Shown in pieces: positions 52,310-59,096 of a DNA stretch of 64,000 bases. Under the pieces are notes generated by a model. That model saw only the letters and a program-made list of their open reading frames with translations. It did not search any database and had not been told where the DNA came from. Source of the stretch: an uncultured Oscillospiraceae bacterium (GTDB taxonomy: Bacteria; Bacillota; Clostridia; Oscillospirales; Oscillospiraceae). How positions within the stretch are numbered: position 1 is the first letter of the stretch; every line of letters begins with the position of its first letter. The stretch is from positions 109,276 through 173,275 of the forward strand of contig CAJULJ010000001.1 in assembly GCA_910587395.1 (NCBI GenBank), written 5' to 3'. The translations under genes were made by a program, and so were the position numbers.

Positions 52310-52585
52310 TTAACGTGTGATATTTCGAGCGAGAATGCGATTAACTCTTTCCTCGGCGGTTTCAGCCGTGTCCCCGCTAAAATGGGCATTGACAGTGTAG
52401 ACCGTCCCGCCAATCTCCCGCTCAAAACTTATGGGGCGGCTGTACTGATGCTCTTTCAGCCAGTCCAAGCGTTCCTCGTGGGACAGGCTGACAAGATAGA
52501 CCGCTGTTTCATCTATCCGCTCCATCACTTCCTCAAAAATCTCAGCCTGCCGTCCTGTCAGTTCAATCGTGCATAGCATCAGCAT
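52310..52585 (-). CDS. TnpW-like transposon-encoded protein
   Basis: The 91-residue protein ends with FEREIGGTVYTVNAHFSGDT, then ERVNRILARNI, the pattern I recognise in TnpW-type proteins of Tn4451-like elements. The N-terminal half is helical and of unknown role. The ATG at 52585 (or 52579) follows GAGGAGGGG and overlaps the mobC-like gene by 23 nt, so the two are coupled. Confidence 0.75.
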   Translation of the reverse strand: MLMLCTIELTGRQAEIFEEVMERIDETAVYLVSLSHEERLDWLKEHQYSRPISFEREIGGTVYTVNAHFSGDTAETAEERVNRILARNITR

Positions 52586-52898
52586 TCCCCTCCTCAAAGG
52601 CCCTGCGGACAGTCTGTGTAGCTCCCTCAACCTCCGCTAATGCCCTGCGGAGGGCGGGAACATCCAGCATACCGCTGTTGGCTCTGACAAGCACGTCTGC
52701 TACTCTCAGCCCAGCCTGGTGTGTCACAGCGATCAGGGCCGGGACATCTACCTGGGGGCCAGGTTTGACCTCCGCTGCCAGAACTACCTTACGTACATAC
52801 TTGGAGCGGTCAAGTCCGGCCGCTGCCGCCTTGCGGTCTAAATCCCGCAGTTCTTCTTCCGTAAAATGGATTCGGGCTTTTTGATCCCTTGTTCTCAT
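52563..52898 (-). CDS. MobC-like relaxosome accessory protein
   Basis: The 111-residue protein begins with a ribbon-helix-helix-like segment (RIHFTEEELRDLDRKAAAAG, then LDRSKYVRKVVLAAEV). The rest is helical, as in MobC mobilization proteins that bind oriT and help the relaxase. Two large hairpins lie just upstream (52944-52987 and 53115-53181). No relaxase gene is nearby. Confidence 0.8.
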   Translation of the reverse strand: MRTRDQKARIHFTEEELRDLDRKAAAAGLDRSKYVRKVVLAAEVKPGPQVDVPALIAVTHQAGLRVADVLVRANSGMLDVPALRRALAEVEGATQTVRRAFEEGNADAMHD

Positions 52899-52943
52899 AG
52901 GTCGCTCATCCTTTCTGATTTTGGGGTTTCAGGGAACTCCCTG

Positions 52944-52987
52944 ACAAGCGGTATTGGGGGATTTGTGCCCCCCAATACGTTGCTTGT
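52944..52987. repeat. Nested inverted repeat, candidate oriT hairpin 1
   Basis: ACAAGC and GTATTGGGGG on the left pair with CCCCCAATAC (52969-52978) and GCTTGT (52982-52987) on the right, with a small asymmetric gap. Confidence 0.6.
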
Positions 52988-53114
52988 TAAGACAATACCA
53001 CTCTCCCTTCGGCGCATTTGAACGGCTCCGCCGTTCTTCCCAAATGACAGCCCTGTTTCTTCTTTCAGCAGGTTTTCTCATCAGCAGTCATTCAGTTGTC
53101 AGGGCAAAAAAGGA

Positions 53115-53181
53115 GCCGGTACATCAAAACCAGCCTCAGCGGAAATTTTGCGTTCCGCTGAAGCGAGTTTGATGTACCGGC
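53115..53181. repeat. Nested inverted repeat, candidate oriT hairpin 2
   Basis: GCCGGTACATCAAA (53115-53128) pairs exactly with TTTGATGTACCGGC (53168-53181), and an inner CAGCGGAA (53137-53144) pairs with TTCCGCTG (53153-53160). Confidence 0.6.
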
Positions 53182-53311
53182 CTTGTATTTTACAAGCGCC
53201 AAAAGGGATGTGCTTAATATGTGTTATTCACTTGGTGTAAAGTTTAGCATATAGAACTGATGTTTGTCAATAGCTGTTCACTGCTTTCAAAAATCCTTAT
53301 GATTCCCAAAT

Positions 53312-54139
53312 TCATTTCAGGCCATTGGGGTCTGCGTTACATATAATTTGGACGACATCTAACCTTGATCTGTCAACGGTGCAAAAGTTGCTCCACTGTT
53401 CTTCTGTTCCGCCATAATATATCTTTTCAACATTGTGGAAGTAAGACCATCCTTTGAATTCCTCCAACGAAGCAGGTAGATACACATATTCAATCCCGCA
53501 GCTATTAAAAATGTTGTTGGACATATACCGGGTTCCATTCGGAATAATTACACTTGTTACACTGTCAAGAGCAAAGGTTCCATCAAAAGAAACGACATTC
53601 ATGATTGTTCCATCTACGTTGTATGATGAATTGATGCGAACTTTCTTACGGTTTCCCCTATAATCCTTAATGTATATCTCGTTTCCGTCAATGTAATATT
53701 CAAAATCATTCAATTCGGCATACGATGATGCCCAAATAGAGCTTGATTCTGTGCCAACCATTTTACTTTCACTGATTAGCACACCAGAAATAAGGATAAG
53801 CCATGCTATAGACAGTATAACTGCTCGCCACTTTTTATCAAGTTGAAATGCGTTGGTTTTCCAAAACCACACAGAAAGCGCGATAGGCCAAATAAGAAGG
53901 AGAAACAGATACCACCAGCCTGAGTGCTGAACATCACTTTCAATTCCCCAGGTATGTCCACAATCACTGCAAAGGCCAACTGTTCTATAAGCAATTTTTC
54001 GGTGTCCATTTCTTATGCCAGCAGGGAAAATCCAGCTGCTTTTAACTCCTGTTCGCCTATAATAGCTGTTATAGGATGTTCCTACTGGCTCTCTATGAAA
54101 TTTTATATTGGCTCCCCCGCATTTAGGACAAACCGCCAT
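53312..54139 (-). CDS. Zinc-ribbon membrane protein with BspA-like leucine-rich repeats (cargo)
   Basis: The 275-residue protein has an N-terminal zinc ribbon (CPKCGG at residues 4-9 and CSDCGHTW near 57-64). Two hydrophobic spans follow (about 75-97 and 105-125), then a C-terminal region with LRR_5/BspA-like strands (VTSVIIPNGTRYMSNNIF, then IEYVYLPASLEEF and VEKIYYGGTEEQW). The arrangement puts a metal-binding module on one side of the membrane and repeats on the other. It is AT-rich, lies 45 nt after the next cargo gene and is probably in one operon with it. Function unknown. The ATG at 54139 follows GGGGGGA. Confidence 0.75.
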   Translation of the reverse strand: MAVCPKCGGANIKFHREPVGTSYNSYYRRTGVKSSWIFPAGIRNGHRKIAYRTVGLCSDCGHTWGIESDVQHSGWWYLFLLLIWPIALSVWFWKTNAFQLDKKWRAVILSIAWLILISGVLISESKMVGTESSSIWASSYAELNDFEYYIDGNEIYIKDYRGNRKKVRINSSYNVDGTIMNVVSFDGTFALDSVTSVIIPNGTRYMSNNIFNSCGIEYVYLPASLEEFKGWSYFHNVEKIYYGGTEEQWSNFCTVDRSRLDVVQIICNADPNGLK

Positions 54140-54184
54140 TAGAAATCCCCCCCGCTCAAATATTGCCACGTTGAAATACGGAAC

Positions 54185-54922
54185 TCAACCCCGGAGTAGA
54201 AGCCACCCTCTGCCATTTATAGCGATTCCAGCCCATTCCAATATAGCTGCCACCACAAATGAGGGGTCAAAACCGCTGCCACCTAACGCCACACCGAAGT
54301 ATTCATGTAAAATTACACCGGAAATCGTATCTAAACCACATTTTTCTGATCCAAGGGGGGCGCGGCCAGTACCTTTTTTCGCCTTTCCACCATTGTTTCT
54401 TAAAAAGTCTACAACAACATCAAAGATTTCAAAAGAATGGGAAATTCCATGAAGCGCATCGCAGCCAAAGGTATTTCCATCCGTTTCTGCCCATACTTCG
54501 TACTCTTTGCCTGAATATGAGGTAACTACAGCTCTGCCCCCACACTCTTTTAGCTTTCTCTTGATAATATCAGATGCTTTCATACTACTTTCGTCAACCT
54601 CCCAAGATGCTGCGTCAATAATATCTCTATCTTTTGCTTTCACCTGGGTATCGGTAGATAAGCCCAAAACGTCCAGCACTTCATTTAACTGCTTTTTCGC
54701 TGCCGGATAAGAAAGCTGAAGTTCTTCTTGAAGCTGTTTCATATTCCCTCTACACTTCAAAAACAGCAATAAAAAGTCATTCTGTTGGTCTGATAAAGCA
54801 GAATATGGGTTCGTTTCAAGATCAAATTGACCCCGTACCTCAATGCCGCATGATGGGCAGGCTAACGCAGAAATTTTCAATCTATCACCACAAGATGGAC
54901 AATGCTGGACTGGCTTTCTCAT
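54185..54922 (-). CDS. Zinc-ribbon/HTH protein, DUF2089-like N-terminus (cargo)
   Basis: The 245-residue protein has a four-cysteine zinc ribbon (C8, C11, C22, C25: HCPSCGDRLKISALACPSCG). A helix-turn-helix-like segment (DFLLLFLKCRGNMKQLQEEL, then SYPAAKKQLNEVLDVLG) follows, as in DUF2089 proteins. A C-terminal domain of about 150 residues (GGRAVVTSYSGKEYEVWAE, then HEYFGVALGGSGFDPSFVV) is unfamiliar to me. It is likely a DNA-binding regulator with an added effector or catalytic part. GAGGTGAAG lies before the ATG at 54922. It is upstream of the LRR membrane gene. Confidence 0.75.
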   Translation of the reverse strand: MRKPVQHCPSCGDRLKISALACPSCGIEVRGQFDLETNPYSALSDQQNDFLLLFLKCRGNMKQLQEELQLSYPAAKKQLNEVLDVLGLSTDTQVKAKDRDIIDAASWEVDESSMKASDIIKRKLKECGGRAVVTSYSGKEYEVWAETDGNTFGCDALHGISHSFEIFDVVVDFLRNNGGKAKKGTGRAPLGSEKCGLDTISGVILHEYFGVALGGSGFDPSFVVAAILEWAGIAINGRGWLLLRG

Positions 54923-55043
54923 ATTCTTCACCTCTTCGGAAAAGAGTATCATAAATTTTTTAACTTGTCAATAAGTTATTAAAATATTTTCTGCCTTGTT
55001 TGAAATGTAATTGATATTTCAATTGCTGGCAACAATATATTGT

Positions 55044-55087
55044 AAAATGCGAGTGGCACTTCCGTTTGGAAATACCACTCGCATTTT
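55044..55087 (-). terminator. Terminator after the PD-(D/E)XK-like gene
   Basis: AAAATGCGAGTGG (55044-55056) pairs exactly with CCACTCGCATTTT (55075-55087). Confidence 0.75.
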
Positions 55088-55159
55088 ATGTGACTGCTTT
55101 CAATCGTAAATCAACGTTGAAAAATCATTTCTTCAACTCAATCTGGCGCTTTTTAGTAA

Positions 55160-55915
55160 CTAATGCTTAATGATAATCACTTTAATATTTCCTGCATTTT
55201 CGATGTCTCGAATAAACTCAGCCTCATTTTGAATATATCCCAAGTCATATATAACAAAAAGTTGTCGAATGTATTGTTTCCCATAAGCTGTAACGTCGGC
55301 ACTTATTTCTTCAATAACTTTTGATTTTCTGTTTTCTTTAAGAAGCTTTACTTCAATACATAGTTGTAATTTCGGGATAACAAAGTCAGGAATATACTCT
55401 TTCCCAGAAAATTCAAATTTTCCTGTTTCCCTATCATAATCTACGCCTTTATTCAGACCACGACCAGCTAAAAGTGACTCAATTGCATTTTGTACTTCAA
55501 TTTCCTTTTCTGGCCGACTAAAAATCACGGTTCTTAGTCGAGATTTTATAAAATTTTCCAGGTTATCAAATTCATCATCGGCAAAATCAGCATTGCTGGA
55601 CAAGCAAGAATATAACATTTTAGTACTAACTAATACTTGCTCAATAATTTTCTTTTGTGAAGGCCAAACTGTGTCTCCCCAACCAGGCATTTTATCAACA
55701 TTGAATGTATAGAACATGGCATTTACTTTCATAACATCTCTTACGCGTTCTGCAAGGTCATTATACATGGAAGCCATATCCCTATACGACACATATCGGG
55801 CAAAATCAGGTACATGGTCATTGTTAAGGATTTCTTGTATCGTATCACTTAATGCGCGTATTTGGGAAAGTAATATCTTTATCTCTTTTGTTTCATCTAA
55901 AGTATTTTTAGCCAC
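55160..55915 (-). CDS. PD-(D/E)XK nuclease-like protein (cargo)
   Basis: The 251-residue protein has an all-helical N-terminal half (about residues 1-130). The C-terminal half shows the restriction-endonuclease-like pattern YIPDFVIPKLQLCIEVKLLK (D near 171, E-x-K near 185). A helix and strand follow (EISADVTAYGKQYIRQLFVI). Such proteins are often found in defence or mobile-element maintenance. The GTG start at 55915 is preceded by GGAGG. It has its own terminator. AT-rich composition marks it as foreign. No methylase or helicase partner is present. Confidence 0.72.
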   Translation of the reverse strand: MAKNTLDETKEIKILLSQIRALSDTIQEILNNDHVPDFARYVSYRDMASMYNDLAERVRDVMKVNAMFYTFNVDKMPGWGDTVWPSQKKIIEQVLVSTKMLYSCLSSNADFADDEFDNLENFIKSRLRTVIFSRPEKEIEVQNAIESLLAGRGLNKGVDYDRETGKFEFSGKEYIPDFVIPKLQLCIEVKLLKENRKSKVIEEISADVTAYGKQYIRQLFVIYDLGYIQNEAEFIRDIENAGNIKVIIIKH

Positions 55916-56051
55916 ATTCCTCACCTCCGAACGATTATATCATAACTTTGCGTCTATTGGCAAATGGATTTGTTAATTTCTGACCTTTCCAATCAGTTGA
56001 TTTTCTTGCAGTTAATGCTGATAATACCCCGCTAATCTTTTCAAAATAAGC

Positions 56052-56095
56052 AGAAAGCCTGGGAACATTAACAAGGTCATGTCCCCAAGCTTTCT
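56052..56095 (-). terminator. tnpV terminator
   Basis: The arms at 56052-56068 and 56079-56095 pair throughout if G-U pairs are allowed, with TTTCTGCTTATTTT following on the minus strand. Confidence 0.7.
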
Positions 56096-56100
56096 CTGTG

Positions 56101-56469
56101 TTAGGCAAAAATCAGTTCGTTACAGATAATTTCCTCTACTCGATTTCGGATATTGTTCATCTGCCCAACCCACTCCATCTGATTCTTAGCTTTGAGTTGT
56201 TCGGTAATTCCCTCTTGCTCTGCCATCTGTTTTACAAGCTGAGAAAACATATCTTCCGCCTGCTGATTGATGTCAGCCAGGTGGCTATCCAGCTTCCCAC
56301 TGAGTAGTAAGGCGTTGTAAAGAGCTTTCCTGTGTTCTCGCAGATACCGCCGCCTACGCTGGCCCCAGACACCCACAGGAACACTTTCTGGCACAGCGAG
56401 GTTTGGGAGAAAATAATCTCCTTCCTGATGATAGGTTCCACCCATCTGTTCAAATAGTGACTTTTTCAT
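56101..56469 (-). CDS. TnpV-like transposon-encoded protein
   Basis: The 122-residue protein starts KKSLFEQMGGTYHQEGDYFL and continues WGQRRRRYLREHRKALYNAL and MAEQEGITEQLKAKNQMEWV. This is the pattern of TnpV proteins from Tn4451-like elements, whose role is unproven. The ATG at 56469 has CGGAGG. It lies beside the right end of the element. Confidence 0.85.
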   Translation of the reverse strand: MKKSLFEQMGGTYHQEGDYFLPNLAVPESVPVGVWGQRRRRYLREHRKALYNALLLSGKLDSHLADINQQAEDMFSQLVKQMAEQEGITEQLKAKNQMEWVGQMNNIRNRVEEIICNELIFA

Positions 56470-56537
56470 GATATAGTCCTCCGATATGTTAAATTTCCTG
56501 CAATCCAATCACATTCGGCTGACTTAACAAAAGTTAC

Positions 56538-56566
56538 GAGGGGCACTTCCTTACGAAGTGCCCCTC
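56538..56566. repeat. Right terminal repeat of the element
   Basis: GAGGGGCACTTC (56538-56549) pairs exactly with GAAGTGCCCCTC (56555-56566). The inner motif is the inverted, 13-of-15 relative of that at the left end. Confidence 0.75.
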
Positions 56567-56569
56567 GCC

Positions 56570-56584
56570 GGCGCTTCCTTTTTT
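56570..56584 (-). other. Right half of the split hemZ/lipoprotein terminator
   Basis: GGCGCTTCCTTTTTT, exact reverse complement of 50442-50456. Confidence 0.8.
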
Positions 56585-56596
56585 AATAAGTAAGCT

Positions 56597-57250
56597 TTAC
56601 TTCTTATTGAACACCAGGGGATACAGACCCTCCAGGTCGCTGTCGTCAACGCCTTCGCCGGTCAGGGTCAGCTTGTCGCCGTCCAGCTCATAGGCCTCCA
56701 GGCCGGTGCCCTCGTCGTCGGTCAGGTACAGAATGCTGTCCTTGGCCTCGAAGGTGCCGCTGCTCTCCATGTCGTCTACGGAGGACATGAGGTCGTCCTT
56801 GTCAAACATCTGGTCCATGAAGCTGTCCATGGTCATACCCATTTGCCCAAGAACCTCATCCACGGTCATCTCCAAGCCCTCCTGAGCGATCATATCCTCA
56901 AAATACTTGGTGATGCCGTCGCGGAAGGTGTCGATGAGGCTGTCGACGCTGGCCTCCATGGCCGCCTCGTCAGCGGTCATCTTGTAGGTGTCGTCGTCGT
57001 TGAACTCCAGAATGATCTTGACCTTGAAGTCGCTGATGTTGAAGTAGCTCATCAGCTCCTCGTCGTTGCCCATGCCGGCCTTCAGCTCCTGATTGAGCAT
57101 GTCGGTCATGTCGATGGTGGTCTCCCAAGTGCCTATCAAGGCCTCCTTGTCCTTGCTGCCGCAGCCGGAGCAGATCAGCAGCAGAGCGGACAGCAGGCTG
57201 AGGCAGACCAGCAGAGACATGCTTTTGCGGATACTCTTGTTCTTCGTCAT
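56597..57250 (-). CDS. Acidic lipoprotein of unknown function
   Basis: The 217-residue protein has a lipoprotein signal peptide ending LLLICSGC with C30 as the lipidated residue. A Met/Asp-rich domain (GTWETTIDMTDMLNQELKAG, then DSFMDQMFDKDDLMSSVDD) and a C-terminal strand region (LYLTDDEGTG, then DGDKLTLTGEG) follow. It may be a small beta-barrel-like extracytoplasmic protein. Convergent with hemZ before the element came in. The ATG at 57250 follows AGAGGATTCAGGAA. The longer frame to 57361 has no supporting ribosome site. Confidence 0.75.
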   Translation of the reverse strand: MTKNKSIRKSMSLLVCLSLLSALLLICSGCGSKDKEALIGTWETTIDMTDMLNQELKAGMGNDEELMSYFNISDFKVKIILEFNDDDTYKMTADEAAMEASVDSLIDTFRDGITKYFEDMIAQEGLEMTVDEVLGQMGMTMDSFMDQMFDKDDLMSSVDDMESSGTFEAKDSILYLTDDEGTGLEAYELDGDKLTLTGEGVDDSDLEGLYPLVFNKK

Positions 57251-57376
57251 TTCCTGAATCCTCTTTTCCAACAAAATAGTTCTGGCAGTCTGACCGGGAG
57301 GTATCCGCCCGCATCCGCGAAAGCCGCGCGCCTGCGGTAACCCTGCCGTCCGGCTACCCAACGAGCATTTTACTAC

Positions 57377-57419
57377 AAAGCAAATTGCTTTATCTGCCGA
57401 TAAAACAATTTGTTTTATC
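57377..57419. promoter_or_regulatory. Tandem operators upstream of the XRE gene
   Basis: AAAGCAA-A-TTGCTTT (57377-57391) and GATAAAACAA-T-TTGTTTTATC (57399-57419) share the dyad AAARCAANTTGYTTT. Centres are 25 bp apart, 47-72 bp before the XRE start codon. Likely autoregulatory sites. Confidence 0.7.
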
Positions 57420-57455
57420 TATACTTGTGTATGTCCAGAAAAGTGGAGGTACGCA

Positions 57456-57695
57456 ATGTATAGAAGGCTTCGAGATTTGAGGGAAGACAACGATTTGATT
57501 CAAAAGGACCTGGCCGAGTATCTGCACTGCACCCAAGTGTGCTATTCCTCTTATGAGCTGGGGAAGCGGGACATCCCCACCGCCGTGCTCATCAAATTAG
57601 CCTTGCTTTATGACACCAGCACGGATTACCTGCTGGGGCTTACAGACGTGAAAACGGCCTATCCAAAAACAAAAAAAGTGAAATCGGCCCCTTGA
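57456..57695 (+). CDS. XRE-family HTH regulator
   Basis: The 79-residue protein is a Cro/C1 helix-turn-helix (LRDLREDNDLIQKDLAEYLH, then CTQVCYSSYELGKRDIP, LIKLALLYDTSTDYLLGLTD) with a short basic tail. GGAGG lies six bases before the ATG. Two dyads directly upstream are likely its operators. It ends next to the rplU promoter. Confidence 0.88.
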   Translation: MYRRLRDLREDNDLIQKDLAEYLHCTQVCYSSYELGKRDIPTAVLIKLALLYDTSTDYLLGLTDVKTAYPKTKKVKSAP

Positions 57696-57720
57696 CATTG
57701 TGGATATGGGCTGATATACT
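57692..57720 (+). promoter_or_regulatory. rplU-prp-rpmA promoter
   Basis: Perfect TTGACA (57692-57697), 17 nt, TATACT (57715-57720). The -35 starts within the XRE stop region. Confidence 0.85.
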
Positions 57721-57726
57721 ACTAAA

Positions 57727-57818
57727 GCCGCTTTGAATGGGTGTGGTGTGTCCACGGAGAAGAGGGAGCCCTCCCCGCCCCCGACAGCGAGCCCGCAATA
57801 AAGGAAAGGAGTGCAGAT
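57727..57818 (+). promoter_or_regulatory. rplU leader, possible ribosomal-protein autoregulatory RNA
   Basis: About 90 nt of GC-rich leader with short hairpin possibilities (for example GGAGCC near GGCTCGC-like segments) precede rplU. Firmicute rplU often has an L21 leader RNA. I see no diagnostic core, so this is a weak call. Confidence 0.35.
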
Positions 57819-58130
57819 ATGCACGCGATCATCGAGACCGGCGGCAAGCAGTACAAGGTGGCCGAGGGCGACACCCTCTACATCGAGAAGCTGAATGCGG
57901 AAGCCGGAGAAACCGTCACCTTCAACAAGGTGCTGGCCGTTCTGGACGGCGATTCCGCCAGGTTCGGCGCCCCCGCCGTGGACGGCGCCTCCGTCACCGC
58001 CAACGTGGTGAAGAACGGCAAGGGCAAGAAGGTGCTGGTGTTCAAGTACAAGCCCAAGAAGAACTACCGCCGCCGCCAGGGCCACCGCCAGCCCTACACC
58101 AAGGTGGAGATCACGAAGGTCAACGCCTGA
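57819..58130 (+). CDS. rplU: Ribosomal protein L21
   Basis: The 103-residue protein ([20 protein letters not shown], then [28 protein letters not shown]) is a typical L21, a 23S rRNA-binding protein of the large subunit. AAAGGAG lies before the ATG. It is followed by prp and rpmA, the usual Firmicute order. Confidence 0.98.
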   Translation: MHAIIETGGKQYKVAEGDTLYIEKLNAEAGETVTFNKVLAVLDGDSARFGAPAVDGASVTANVVKNGKGKKVLVFKYKPKKNYRRRQGHRQPYTKVEITKVNA

Positions 58131-58141
58131 GGGGTCCGGCT

Positions 58142-58489
58142 ATGACCACCGTTACCTTCCACAGCGCGCACAGCCGCCTGGACGGCTTCATGGTGGAGGG
58201 CCACAGCGGGTATGCGGAGGAGGGCTCGGACATCGTCTGCGCCGCCGTCTCCGCCGCCGTGGGGCTCACCGAGTGCACCATCAATGAGGTGATGGGCATC
58301 GGCGCCCAGGTGAAGGCCAGGGAAAAGGATGCCCGCATCTCCCTCAAGCTCCCCCCCGCCCTGAATGACGCCGGCGACGATTTGTGCCAGACGGTCATGA
58401 CCGGAATGCTGGTCTATTTGCAGGCCATGGCGGAGGAATATCCCGACAATCTCACCGTCCTGCTGGACGATGACGACGACAAGGGCTAA
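58142..58489 (+). CDS. prp: Ribosomal-processing cysteine protease Prp
   Basis: Prp removes the N-terminal extension of ribosomal protein L27. The 115-residue protein has the catalytic pair H21 (VEGHSGYAEEGSDIVCAAVS) and C33, spaced as in the family. It ends in a run of aspartates. The substrate is encoded by the next gene, whose N-terminus carries the matching cleavage site. Confidence 0.95.
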   Translation: MTTVTFHSAHSRLDGFMVEGHSGYAEEGSDIVCAAVSAAVGLTECTINEVMGIGAQVKAREKDARISLKLPPALNDAGDDLCQTVMTGMLVYLQAMAEEYPDNLTVLLDDDDDKG

Positions 58490-58525
58490 AGCCCTTAACC
58501 TTTAACAGAAAGGACGGAAACGATT

Positions 58526-58810
58526 ATGCTGAAGCTCAACATCCAGTTCTTCGCCCATAAGAAGGGCGGCGGCTCCACCAAGAACGGCCGTGATTCCCAG
58601 GCCAAGCGCCTGGGCGTGAAGCGGGCCGACGGCCAGTTTGTGCTGGCGGGCAACATCCTGGTGCGCCAGCGCGGCACTCACATCCACCCCGGCATCAACG
58701 TGGGCAAGGGCAGCGACGACACCCTGTTCGCCCTCAAGGACGGCAAGGTGAAGTTCGAGCGCTTGGGCAAGGACCGCAAGCAGGTTTCCATTGTGGAAAT
58801 CGCGCAGTAA
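58526..58810 (+). CDS. rpmA: Ribosomal protein L27 with Prp-cleaved N-terminus
   Basis: The 94-residue protein starts [17 protein letters not shown]. Prp should cut between F9 and A10 so that the mature protein starts AHKKGGGS near the peptidyl transferase centre. The rest ([33 protein letters not shown]) is standard. A terminator follows. Confidence 0.98.
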   Translation: MLKLNIQFFAHKKGGGSTKNGRDSQAKRLGVKRADGQFVLAGNILVRQRGTHIHPGINVGKGSDDTLFALKDGKVKFERLGKDRKQVSIVEIAQ

Positions 58811-58820
58811 GATTTGCCGG

Positions 58821-58855
58821 AAAGCCGCAAACGGGGGACCGTTTGCGGCTTTTTT
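58821..58855 (+). terminator. Terminator after rpmA
   Basis: AAAGCCGCAAACGG, loop GGGA, CCGTTTGCGGCTTT, then TTT. Confidence 0.9.
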
Positions 58856-58877
58856 CATAAAAAAGGAGCGTGCAGAT

Positions 58878-59084
58878 ATGAGAACGCAGTTACAACTTCA
58901 GGGAATTATTTTTATCCTCTTTGGAATGCTGCTGGTGCTGGTTGCCGTGGTGAACGACAACTGGGTACCCATGATGCCTCGGGGCATCGGCAGCGTCTTT
59001 TCCTTTGTTTTGGTCTGGCTGGGGCTGATTATGGGCATCCTGGGGGTGGCGCTCAGCCTTTCCAAGGATCACGGCGACAAATAA
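58878..59084 (+). CDS. Small two-span membrane protein
   Basis: The 68-residue protein has two hydrophobic spans (residues 9-26, IIFILFGMLLVLVAVV; and 38-60, VFSFVLVWLGLIMGILGVAL) joined by a short loop. AAAAGGAG precedes the ATG, which lies 20 nt after the rpmA terminator, and obgE starts 12 nt later. No family recognised. Confidence 0.75.
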   Translation: MRTQLQLQGIIFILFGMLLVLVAVVNDNWVPMMPRGIGSVFSFVLVWLGLIMGILGVALSLSKDHGDK

Positions 59085-59096
59085 CAGGAGGTCTTT

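Larger units (their letters stand above)
52899..53311. other. 413-bp region upstream of mobC with candidate oriT
   Basis: There is no gene here. It contains two long nested inverted repeats (52944-52987, 53115-53181) and AT-rich sequence on the right. Position and structure suggest the transfer origin of the element. Confidence 0.6.
50457..56569. mobile_element. Tn4451-like mobilizable element (about 6.1 kb)
   Basis: The interval lies between the two halves of the hemZ terminator. It carries on the minus strand, reading from right to left: TnpV-like, a PD-(D/E)XK-like protein, a zinc-ribbon/HTH protein, a zinc-ribbon LRR membrane protein, MobC-like, TnpW-like and a TnpX-like serine recombinase. 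The ends are related inverted repeats (ACTCCGTAAAGAAGT at 50467-50481; ACTTCGTAAGGAAGT as the complement of 56545-56559; 13 of 15 match). Between 53.2 and 56.1 kb the composition is much more AT-rich than the host. No relaxase gene is present, so mobilization would need a helper or has been lost. Confidence 0.85.
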
